From: JAFALX01 sp050734185
GTDB lineage: Bacteria; Chloroflexota; Dormibacteria; Aeolococcales; Aeolococcaceae
Assembly (NCBI GenBank): GCA_050734185.1
Contig: JBOHUE010000029.1
Coordinates: 1 to 13,600 of the forward strand
Direction: 5' to 3'
DNA: 13,600 bases
How positions within the stretch are numbered: position 1 is the first letter of the stretch; the number at the start of each line of letters is the position of its first letter. Shown here piece after piece: positions 1 through 5,386 of this stretch. Below the pieces are notes generated by a model. The model was given only the letters and a program-made list of their open reading frames with translations, was not told the DNA's origin and ran no database searches. The position numbers and the translations under genes were made by a program.

Positions 1-52
1 CGCCGTCGCGCTCCCGCCGGACCAGCAGTTAGCATCCCGGATGACACGGCAC
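1..52. other. Left window edge, no assignable gene
   Basis: Two of the forward frames stay open across this short stretch and one closes with TAG at 30-32, but none gives a recognisable protein. If the 23-bp repeats mark an insertion-sequence end, this is the subterminal part of that element, and the TAG could be the end of its last gene. That is a guess. Confidence 0.2.
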
Positions 53-127
53 TGGGTGGACCCATCACGTGGTCGTGGGTGGACCTATTCGGTGGTCATG
101 GGTGGACCTATCAGCTGGCGTTCGACA
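53..127. repeat. Three 23-bp direct repeats, probable right end of an insertion sequence
   Basis: The 13-base core TGGGTGGACCYAT starts at 53, 76 and 99, an exact 23-base period. The 10 bases after each core are also similar (GTGGTC in the first two copies). Read on the minus strand, the block starts TGTCGAACGCC at 127, and the next base outward begins the toxin junction word GCCACAGA. Several tandem repeats just inside a TGT...ACA end are typical of IS21-type elements, where the transposase binds them. I infer that 1-127 is the edge of such an element whose genes lie left of the window. No transposase is visible here and the other end cannot be seen. Confidence 0.45.
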
Positions 128-467
128 GCCACAGAAGGATCAGCGAACATTGTCTTCCGCGGAGGCACCGATACGCTGACGAATCTGACGCCACGAGCGG
201 TGGATCTGGAAGGTGAGGGGGGCGCCGGGTCTCTCGACGTGGCGCAATCTGGAGGATGCGCTGAATGGAAACACCAAGGCTCAAGCCGTCGACCTGAACC
301 AGCTGCCTCAAGAGCTGCAGGCGATCCAAGAAGAAGGCGGTCACGTGACGATCACGACCCAGGATTGGGACTCACTGGTCGAATGGTCTTCGTTGCGTGG
401 GACCGATGCTGCCAACCCGCTCGCGGAGGCGATCAGGAATGCGATCGTCAGTGAGGTTCGTGCATGA
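128..467 (+). pseudogene. Toxin module 1: polymorphic toxin C-terminal domain, frameshifted
   Basis: The reading begins at the junction word GCCACAGA as ATEGSANIVFRGGTDTL and runs to about VDLEGEGGA. The continuation is found one base further on as PGLSTWRNLEDAL and ends in DAIRNAI-like sequence at the TGA of 465-467. The two halves together resemble a C-terminal toxin domain found at the ends of RHS and other polymorphic toxins (an FRGGTD start, then PGLSTW...LEDAL, a GGHV segment, and W..SRGT..NPL). The shift must lie between about 210 and 228, where a G6 run sits at 217-222. A GTG at 213 could start an 84-aa peptide of the second half only. The stop overlaps the next start as ATGA. The module has no promoter or secretion signal of its own. 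The enzymatic activity of this toxin type is not clear to me. Confidence 0.6.
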
Positions 468-871
468 ACACCATTTGGCCCGATACCTGGGAGCGCCGAC
501 AGACGACTATCGTTGCGGCGTTCGAGCAACTCGTCGAGCGTGTTCGGCTGCGAGTCCCCGAGCTAGTTGCTCGAAACGGTACCTCCGCCAATGCAGTGAA
601 GCCTATTCATATCGTTCGTAGTTTCGCACTTCCAAGCAAACACGACGATGCGGTTGTCCTGAGCGCGATGTTCACGTTTTTCGGCGGAACTCTGATGGTC
701 CACTGCGATTTGATGAAGGAGGACGGTCCGATTCTGCGTGATATGGGTTCCGTTGACCTGGGTACGCCTCCGAACGACGACGAGATCGACGCCGTCGTCG
801 CGGACGTGGTGGCGTTCGCCGGAACCTCTGAGGACGAGATCGTTGCAAACCTTGAAGCCCAGCGAGAATGA
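464..871 (+). CDS. Putative immunity protein of toxin module 1
   Basis: This is a 135-aa soluble protein with no signal peptide or membrane segment and an acidic second half (runs such as PNDDEIDAVVADVV and SEDEIVANLEAQ). I recognise no family. Its start ATG at 464 overlaps the toxin stop as ATGA, the usual arrangement of a toxin and its cognate immunity gene in polymorphic toxin systems, so the role of antidote is inferred from position. G+C is clearly lower than in the right half of the window, which suggests horizontal acquisition. The next toxin module begins directly after its stop codon, with only three bases before the shared junction word. Confidence 0.6.
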   Translation: MNTIWPDTWERRQTTIVAAFEQLVERVRLRVPELVARNGTSANAVKPIHIVRSFALPSKHDDAVVLSAMFTFFGGTLMVHCDLMKEDGPILRDMGSVDLGTPPNDDEIDAVVADVVAFAGTSEDEIVANLEAQRE

Positions 872-1219
872 TTTGCCACAGATGCGATCGGCACGGGCAC
901 GGAGGAGGGTGGGTTCTCGTCCTTCGCGGCGGCGAAGAACGCTCTGGGTTCGCCCGGCGAGGGAGACGTGTACGACCACATCGTCGAGCAGTCCCAAATG
1001 GGTCGCAGCGGCTTCTCGTCCCTGCAGATCAACAACGCCGAGAACCTGAACGCGGTTCCTTCTGAACTCAACCAGCTCAAGGCCAACTACTACTCATCCA
1101 AGCAGTTCTTCACAGACGGCCAGACGGTCAGAGACTGGCTCAACGGTCAGAGCTTTGAGGACCAGTGGAACTTCGGAATGAGCGTGACCGAGGACATCTG
1201 GAATGGTGTCATTCCATGA
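872..1219 (+). pseudogene. Toxin module 2: HIVEQ-type nuclease-like C-terminal domain without own start
   Basis: The frame is open from the codon after the module 1 immunity stop: FATDAIGTGTEEGG, then FSSFAAAKNALG, VYDHIVEQSQ, a QINNAENLNAVP segment, NYYSSKQFF, and TVRDWLNGQSFEDQWNFG, ending at TGA 1217-1219. This order (HIVEQ, an N..N segment, YYSSKQ, a TVR.WL..QSFE..W.FG tail) matches a common C-terminal domain of RHS-type toxins that I expect to have an HNH/His-Me-like nuclease fold. The only nearby start is a GTG at 968, inside the domain and before the HIVEQ motif. The domain seems complete, but there is no secretion or delivery part, so this looks like a displaced (orphan) C-terminus and not an expressed gene. 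It ends as ATGA with the DUF2019 gene. Confidence 0.65.
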
Positions 1220-1563
1220 GCTCGTCGATCGAAGAGCTGCTGGCCACCTACCACTCGACGGCCGTGGCATGGGCAGTGATGCAGAACGACGCCAAGAAGG
1301 CCAACCCGTTATTCGATCAGCTGCACGCCATTTTCAAACGGTTGCGTGGCGATCAGGCTGGACGGAGTGGGATAGCGGCTTTCATGGATGATCCAGACGT
1401 GGGTGTTCGGATCGCGGCTGCGAGCCATAGCCTCGCCTGGGCGCCGGAGCGCGCGACTGCTGTGCTCGAGGCGATCGAGCGCGATGGACCGGGCCTGTAT
1501 CGCACGACCGCAAAGTACACGCTCAAGTCGTTCCGCGAGGGACGTCTCAAGATGGACTGGTAG
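1216..1563 (+). CDS. DUF2019 domain protein, immunity of toxin module 2
   Basis: This 115-aa protein begins MSSSIEELLATYHSTA and continues with ANPLFDQLHAIFKRL, DPDVGVRIAAASHSLAWAPE, RATAVLEAIE and a closing TAKYTLKSFREG stretch. That pattern is characteristic of DUF2019 (PF09450), helical HEAT-like proteins of about 110 aa often encoded next to polymorphic toxins. The frame is open further upstream to 1165, but the ATG at 1216 gives the family's normal length and overlaps the toxin stop as ATGA, so I prefer it. The expected role is to bind and neutralise the preceding HIVEQ toxin. It is followed after 11 bases by the start of module 3. Confidence 0.75.
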   Translation: MSSSIEELLATYHSTAVAWAVMQNDAKKANPLFDQLHAIFKRLRGDQAGRSGIAAFMDDPDVGVRIAAASHSLAWAPERATAVLEAIERDGPGLYRTTAKYTLKSFREGRLKMDW

Positions 1564-1574
1564 CCGAGCGGCCG

Positions 1575-2192
1575 ATGCGCGCGGTCCGGCTTCGGCGGCT
1601 GTTGCTCGTGTGGCTCGTGGCGCTTTTCTCGCTCGGGGTAGCGCTATCGCCGCGTGCAGTGCACGCATCGTGGTCGGTTCGAGCGATCGCGTGTGCGTCG
1701 ACGACGGAGGTTGCGCCCGGTATCCGCTCCTGCGACGTACCTCGCTACACCCTGGACAGTCACTCGGATGCCACTGCATCGCAAGCGGCAGTCATTCGGA
1801 CGTTGACTCTGGCGCCTGACGCGAACACGTCTACGATCCGTACGTCAGTTGCCACAGAGGGGGCATCCGACCTTGCACCTGTCGTCATCGGTCGGAATAT
1901 GCAAGGGCGTGTGATCCCGTATGCAAAGAGCATCGGCGCGGACTGGTACGAGGGTGCTCCCGGGGGCATGCCTAAGGAGGAGTGGCTTGCCCATAACCAG
2001 CAGTGGATTCCGGATCAGATGGCTCAGGGTCGCCAGATCATCGACATTGGTGAGGACCCGGCCAGCCTACGCGGAAGCGTGAACTACGACATGGAGCACT
2101 CTGAGATCTTCGGCAGCGGGTACGCCAACTATGTGCAGCATTGGCTGGACGATCTGGAGCCCGTTCGCTACTTGGAGGCGACGGCGCACTGA
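1575..2192 (+). CDS. Toxin module 3: small secreted toxin, signal peptide fused to a polymorphic-toxin C-terminus
   Basis: The 205-aa product starts with basic residues (MRAVRLRRLL), a hydrophobic stretch at 10-24 and a plausible signal-peptidase site after AVHA (residue 31). A Ser/Thr/Ala-rich linker follows (about 32-92). At residue 93 the shared junction ATEG is reached. Residues 103-205 then form a C-terminal domain with VVIGRNMQGRVIPYA, GADWYEG, EEWLAHNQQWI, GRQIIDIGEDP and YDMEHSEIFGSGY. This is a recurrent toxin tail of RHS and related proteins; its activity is not known to me. It is the only module in this array with its own signal peptide. Either it is an independently exported short toxin, or an internal-deletion product of a large one that kept only its N-terminus and tail. 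The stop overlaps the next start as TGATG. Confidence 0.7.
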   Translation: MRAVRLRRLLLVWLVALFSLGVALSPRAVHASWSVRAIACASTTEVAPGIRSCDVPRYTLDSHSDATASQAAVIRTLTLAPDANTSTIRTSVATEGASDLAPVVIGRNMQGRVIPYAKSIGADWYEGAPGGMPKEEWLAHNQQWIPDQMAQGRQIIDIGEDPASLRGSVNYDMEHSEIFGSGYANYVQHWLDDLEPVRYLEATAH

Positions 2193-2419
2193 TGCCTATC
2201 CGGATAACTCGCCAAGGAAACGCATACGCGGCTCTCGTAACGCCTCCGCATGGCAACGGAAGGCAGTGGCACTCAGAGCGCCCGCTGTCGGCGGACGACT
2301 TGATCGAGGAGCTGCGAAACCTCGGATGCCATACCACCGACGTCTCCGATGCCTTCTACGAGGCGGACCCCTTGTGGCTAAGCCGTGGGAAGCCTGATGC
2401 TGAGGTAGGGGATGCATGA
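2192..2419 (+). CDS. Putative small immunity protein of toxin module 3
   Basis: This is a 75-aa protein beginning MPIRITRQGNAYAAL, with PPHGNGRQWHSERPLSADDLIEEL and a tail NLGCHTTDVSDAFYEADPLW. There is no signal or membrane segment. The start ATG at 2192 shares a base with the toxin stop (TGATG), and a GGAGG at 2174-2178 lies upstream inside the toxin gene. I recognise no family; the two halves (a short beta-rich start, a helix, then an acidic end) suit a small antidote. The role is inferred from its place directly after the module 3 toxin. The next module's junction word follows six bases after its stop. Confidence 0.55.
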   Translation: MPIRITRQGNAYAALVTPPHGNGRQWHSERPLSADDLIEELRNLGCHTTDVSDAFYEADPLWLSRGKPDAEVGDA

Positions 2420-2617
2420 CCTGTTGCCACAGATGCAGCCGCGGGTATGCGCATCGCCGATTGGTCGGGATACCCTGAGTCGCTACCGAGGCCAGCTGCA
2501 CCCTTCAACCTACTGAGCGGCGACGAGTACGCGGCAGCGCGTGCGGCCGCGAACAGCGCAAACCGCGGGCCGACCAAGAAATGGGCACGGTCACCTGGCC
2601 CAACGGCGAAGACTTAG
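2420..2617 (+). pseudogene. Toxin module 4: truncated polymorphic-toxin C-terminus
   Basis: Directly after the preceding stop, and in its frame, the sequence reads PVATDAAAG, then MRIADWSGYPESLPRPAAPF, NLLSGDEYAAARAAANSANR, and then an unrelated tail to TAG 2615-2617. The (W)..YPE.LPRP..PF.LL.GDEY..AR..AN.AN pattern is the start of a known RHS toxin tail that normally continues into an (I)HEI.PVKFGGSPT nuclease core; that core is absent here. The domain is cut after about residue AANSANR (near 2562), where DUF2442-like sequence begins in another frame. No start codon, signal or immunity gene remains, so this is a dead remnant. The shared junction word lies at 2426-2433. Confidence 0.55.
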
Positions 2618-2670
2618 CGCCGGAGCCTCTGTACGAGAGGGCTCTGGCTCGTGCATTGACGCCATCCTGA
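2563..2670 (+). pseudogene. C-terminal remnant of a DUF2442 protein
   Basis: In the frame of 2581, about 30 codons read RADQEMGTVTWPNGEDLAPE and then PLYERAL, ending at TGA 2668-2670. GTV.WPNG.DLAPE.LYE is the very recognisable end of DUF2442 proteins, which often pair with DUF4160 in toxin-antitoxin-like loci. The upstream two thirds of the gene are missing. The fragment is joined to the truncated module 4 toxin, so a deletion probably fused the two. An ATG at 2581 could in principle start a 29-aa peptide, but I see no function for it. Confidence 0.55.
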
Positions 2671-2882
2671 GGGCGCAGTGAGTGGCTGCGTCGTACTGCT
2701 CACCCGCGATCCACAGCTCGTCGTCGTGCTCCCAGCGGTGTCGAGGGAGGCGATGCTGGCCTGGCCTACTGTGGTATCGCGTGTGCGCGCACAAGCCCGC
2801 CCACTTGCCGTCGAGCGCCGCGCTCCTCGCTGATCACAACGCGGTCCGGTGATGCCCGCCCGCGGTAGCCTCTGGCGCGGGC
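2671..2882. other. Gene-poor spacer before hicAB
   Basis: No convincing complete gene is seen here. On the minus strand a frame between about 2794 and 2680 encodes WEHDDELWIAGEQYDAATHC with codon-like base choice, which may be the remnant of a small gene, but I recognise no family. The right end carries the putative hicAB promoter. Confidence 0.3.
2854..2882 (+). promoter_or_regulatory. Putative leaderless hicAB promoter within an inverted repeat
   Basis: A TAGCCT box at 2866-2871 ends 11 bases before the hicA ATG, a spacing expected of a leaderless actinobacterial transcript. It is flanked by a perfect 6-base inverted repeat, GCCCGC at 2854-2859 and GCGGGC at 2877-2882. An operator over the -10 region would suit autoregulation, but no good -35 box is seen. 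Confidence 0.3.
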
Positions 2883-3086
2883 ATGCCACCGAAGCTGAGA
2901 GACGTCATCGCCGAGCTGGAGGCTGACGGCTGGCGCCAGACCAGTCAGCGGGGCGGCCACCGCCAGTTCGAGCACCCCACCAAGTCCGGCAAGGTCACGG
3001 TAGCGGGCCGCTTGGGCGATGAGCCGAAGAAGGGTACGCTGGCAAGTATCCGGCGCCAGGCCGGGCTCAAGGAAACGCAGTCCTGA
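2883..3086 (+). CDS. hicA: HicA-family mRNA interferase toxin
   Basis: This 67-aa protein is of normal HicA length (dsRBD-like fold). It reads KLRDVIAELEADGWRQTSQRGGHRQF, then HPTKSGKVTVAG, and ends GTLASIRRQAGL, all in the family order. His26 in the GGH segment is the expected catalytic residue; HicA cleaves mRNA and tmRNA independently of the ribosome. The ATG at 2883 fits the family N-terminus. The gene overlaps hicB by one base (TGATG), so the two are translationally coupled in the usual toxin-first order of hicAB loci. It lies at the edge of the toxin-cassette region, a typical place for such mobile pairs. Confidence 0.9.
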   Translation: MPPKLRDVIAELEADGWRQTSQRGGHRQFEHPTKSGKVTVAGRLGDEPKKGTLASIRRQAGLKETQS

Positions 3087-3358
3087 TGAACCGCTACGTC
3101 GTGGTGCTGGAAGGTGACGCCGCTACCAACTACTCGGCATATGTCCCCGACCTGCCCGGCTGCATCGCAACCGGCGCGACCATCGAGGAGACCGTGCGTC
3201 TCATCCGTGAAGCGATTGCGCTGCACATCGACGCCATGCGCCGCGATGGTGAGCCAGTGCCGCGTCCCGCGACCCGACTGACCAACAGAGATCTGCAACT
3301 GACTGAGGACGCCGTCGGCGTCATCGAGGTCACGCCGGCAGTCGCTCTGGCGGCCTGA
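3086..3358 (+). CDS. hicB: HicB-family antitoxin
   Basis: This 90-aa protein has the HicB partial RNase H-like core: RYVVVLEGDAATNYSAYVPD, LPGCIATGATIEETVRLIREA and IALHIDAMRRDGEPVPRP (about residues 3-61). It binds and blocks HicA. The C-terminal 30 residues (ATRLTNRDLQLTEDAVGVIEV and an Ala-rich end) show no helix-turn-helix or ribbon-helix-helix, so this antitoxin appears to lack the DNA-binding domain that many HicB proteins use for autorepression. Its start shares a base with the hicA stop. Confidence 0.9.
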   Translation: MNRYVVVLEGDAATNYSAYVPDLPGCIATGATIEETVRLIREAIALHIDAMRRDGEPVPRPATRLTNRDLQLTEDAVGVIEVTPAVALAA

Positions 3359-3369
3359 ACGGACCTCAG

Positions 3370-3426
3370 GTCGGCCAGGCCGACGATCCGAAAACTCTGG
3401 CCTGAACAGCAGCGCCCCTCCGGGGC
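3370..3426 (+). terminator. Two hairpins after hicB, possible terminator
   Basis: GTCGGCCAGGCCGAC at 3370-3384 is nearly self-complementary over its whole length. GCCCC/GGGGC at 3414-3418 and 3422-3426 can form a 5-bp stem with a 3-base loop. Neither is followed by a T-run, so intrinsic termination is only possible, not shown. They lie between hicB and the next gene on the same strand. Confidence 0.3.
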
Positions 3427-3451
3427 CGCCACCTTGGGGTGCAATCGATCG

Positions 3452-3479
3452 TTCAAGCCGTCGACCAGCCAGGTACAAA
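3452..3479 (+). promoter_or_regulatory. Putative promoter of the 315-aa gene
   Basis: TTCAAG at 3452-3457 and TACAAA at 3474-3479 are separated by 16 bases and stand six bases before the ATG at 3486. That would give a leaderless or nearly leaderless mRNA; no Shine-Dalgarno sequence is present, which agrees. Confidence 0.35.
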
Positions 3480-3485
3480 TGCCCA

Positions 3486-4433
3486 ATGGAGCCCGAGGCG
3501 TACCTGATCGACACCGGCGGACCTGACGACAACGTCCCGCTCGAGACGCTGGCCACTGACGAGGATCCGCGCTTCCGGCCCTCAGCACCGCTCATCGCGT
3601 CGATGAATGCGTCAGGCGGCGGCTCGCTGGACCGGCCCGTGCTTCCGCTGCTCAACGCGCTGCAGGCGCGCGGAGTGGAGACGCTTGAGTCATGCGCCGG
3701 CGGGATGCTGTTTGTCTCCGGCGTCGATCGGCGGGCTGTCGCCGCGGTGCGGCTGATCAAACCTACTTGGGCTCAGATGCGCTGGACCGTGTGGGCGGAG
3801 GCCGGCGAGACGCAGCGATCGGCGAGGACCGAGCTGTGGTGGAGCAGGCGGATGCCCAATTGGGGCGGGTATCTCGGCACCGAGGCCGACTGGCGGTGGC
3901 GGCGGCCTCCCCGGCGACGGGGGGAAGTCGACCGGTGGCTCACCAATGCGGCCCGGCGCGTGGAGGCTGCCGACTTGCCGGAGGCCGATCGGCCCACGCC
4001 CCAGGGCGCCTGGCTCGATGGGCTCGTCAGTGCGCTCGTCGACAGGGGTGCGATGGGGGAGGGCGAGTGGTTCGAGGTCGTTCTATGCCGCGATCCGCTG
4101 GGTTGGAGCGCGGTGGCGCGACGCGAGTACCACCCCACCGGTTCCCTGGAGGCGCGCACGCTGCGCGAGTTGCGGCGGGCAGTCAACGCGCAGCCCGACC
4201 GCCTGGTTGCCGCGGACGGTTCCGCCGGCTATGCCGAGCTGCGCGCCGCGCTCGCAGCAGTCACCGGCGGACGGCGCTGGTCGCAGCTTGACGACGACGA
4301 ACGCCGCGCGATGATCGCGGTCTACTCGATACCGCCGTCGGAGCACGCCGCCAATCTATCCGGGTCCGACCCCCGGGATCGGCAGCGCCGTCAGACGCTC
4401 GATCGCGCCACCGAGGTTGCCGAGAAACCGTGA
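3486..4433 (+). CDS. Hypothetical protein with an N-terminal SCxGG motif
   Basis: This is a 315-aa protein of no family I recognise. The N-terminal part (1-45) is acidic and probably flexible. At 52-73 it has PVLPLLNALQARGVETLESC followed by AGG; 'aLn..Gi.T..SC.G' stretches occur in small phage and bacterial proteins where the SC.G turn follows an alpha/beta segment, but that similarity is loose. The middle is rich in Trp and Arg (WWSRRMPNWGGYLGTEADWRWRRPPRRR, about 118-145). The C-terminal third is helical and charged. There is no signal peptide or membrane segment. Codon use is GC-rich like the right half of the window, so it belongs to the host background and not to the cassette region. 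It is convergent with the hydrolase, 88 bases apart. Confidence 0.6.
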   Translation: MEPEAYLIDTGGPDDNVPLETLATDEDPRFRPSAPLIASMNASGGGSLDRPVLPLLNALQARGVETLESCAGGMLFVSGVDRRAVAAVRLIKPTWAQMRWTVWAEAGETQRSARTELWWSRRMPNWGGYLGTEADWRWRRPPRRRGEVDRWLTNAARRVEAADLPEADRPTPQGAWLDGLVSALVDRGAMGEGEWFEVVLCRDPLGWSAVARREYHPTGSLEARTLRELRRAVNAQPDRLVAADGSAGYAELRAALAAVTGGRRWSQLDDDERRAMIAVYSIPPSEHAANLSGSDPRDRQRRQTLDRATEVAEKP

Positions 4434-4521
4434 CAGCGCCTTGTCCACGTCGGGCTTGTCCGCGTTGTCGGGGAGTGCACCCACCAGGTTGAGCCGGCTC
4501 TGGCTGACCCACTTATCACGC
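4434..4521. other. Convergent intergenic region with a possible minus-strand coding remnant
   Basis: Between the two convergent stops lies a 10-base palindrome GAGCCGGCTC (4491-4500) with no T-runs. On the minus strand one frame continues from about 4520 to a TAG at 4356 and reads DKWVSQSRLNLVGALPDNAD, then KPDVDKALSRFLGNLGGAIE, with strongly G/C third positions. It has no start codon of its own and overlaps the 3' end of the 315-aa gene, so I do not call it a gene. Confidence 0.3.
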
Positions 4522-5322
4522 TCAGTCGGCGATTGTGCGCTGCAACCACCGCGCAAGCGGTGCGAAGTGCGTCCGCAGCAGCAGCTGGTGCCCACCGGGA
4601 GCGGTGGTGCGCTCGGCCGCAGGCAGGAGCGCTGCCCAGTGCGCCGTGCTCTCGGGCCAGACCGCCCTGTCGGTGTCCGACGTCAGCAACAGCGCCGCGT
4701 TTGAATATGACCGAAGTGGCTGCAACTCAGTGGCTGCGTCGCCGCTCCAGATCAGCGATGCCGCGGACTCCCAGTAGCTCTGCGGCGTGTTCTTCAGATA
4801 GTCGACGACCACCGCGCGGGGATAGACCTTGGACCGGAACGGGACCGTCAGCACCGGCCAGGCGGCGCCGACGGTCGCGCGAATCACGCCGCGGACGCCG
4901 TGGGAGTCGCGCTCACGCGCACGCTGGAATTGCGGTGGCAGCCCGTCGCCGTGCGGGAACGGCGCCGCAACGACCGCGAGCCGATCCACCGGGTGTGTCC
5001 CTCGCGCTGTTACCAGGCCGGCGAGGATGCCGCCCATCGAATGGCCGACGATCGTGAGCGGCGCGGTCGGAATGCATCGCTCGATCACCGCCTCGAGATC
5101 GCTGATGTGGGACGCGCGGTTGTAGTCGTGCGCGTTCGGCTTGTCCGACGCACCGAAGCCCGACAGGTCGGGCGCCACCACGGTGAACTGCGATCCCAGC
5201 GCGCGGCTCAGGCCTTCCCAATACCGGCCCGACCCCGCGAGCCCGTGAATCGCCAGAATCGGGATCTGGCCACTCCCGAACTCCCACACGCGCATCCGGC
5301 CCCACGGTCTCGACAGGTCCAA
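4522..5322 (-). CDS. Alpha/beta hydrolase
   Basis: This 266-aa alpha/beta-hydrolase-fold enzyme, probably cytoplasmic, has its family landmarks in order: HGLAGSG at 26-32 (oxyanion hole region), APDLSGFGASDKP at 50-62, the nucleophile elbow GHSMGG at 93-98 with Ser95, an acid candidate in LLTSDTDRAVWPE (Asp216 or Asp218), and the catalytic His245 in APGGHQLL. The substrate cannot be read from the sequence; small esters or lactones are typical for such stand-alone members. I used the TTG at 5322 because a GGGG stretch lies about five bases upstream and the N-terminus then covers the first strand; an ATG at codon 10 (5295) is the alternative. It is divergent from the SRPBCC gene. Confidence 0.85.
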   Translation of the reverse strand: MDLSRPWGRMRVWEFGSGQIPILAIHGLAGSGRYWEGLSRALGSQFTVVAPDLSGFGASDKPNAHDYNRASHISDLEAVIERCIPTAPLTIVGHSMGGILAGLVTARGTHPVDRLAVVAAPFPHGDGLPPQFQRARERDSHGVRGVIRATVGAAWPVLTVPFRSKVYPRAVVVDYLKNTPQSYWESAASLIWSGDAATELQPLRSYSNAALLLTSDTDRAVWPESTAHWAALLPAAERTTAPGGHQLLLRTHFAPLARWLQRTIAD

Positions 5323-5386
5323 CGCCGTCCCCTATGCGCCGGTGGCCGCTGATCCGCATGGGCCACATTGCCCGTAGTGACCGGTG

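Noticed and set aside
53..111. CRISPR array suggested by three evenly spaced repeats
   Set aside because: The repeat is only about 13 bases with 10-base gaps that are themselves similar, far below CRISPR repeat and spacer sizes. IS end repeats explain it better.
41..454. 137-codon open frame as a complete gene
   Set aside because: Only its middle (from about 128 to 225) is the toxin; the beginning lies in the repeat block and the end is out of frame with the real toxin tail.
2591..2794. Minus-strand gene encoding WEHDDELWIAGEQYDAATHC
   Set aside because: The stretch looks codon-like but it overlaps the DUF2442 remnant, has no start signal and no recognised family, so I only mention it as a possible relic.
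4491..4500. GAGCCGGCTC palindrome as a terminator
   Set aside because: The loop would be too small and no T-run follows on either strand.
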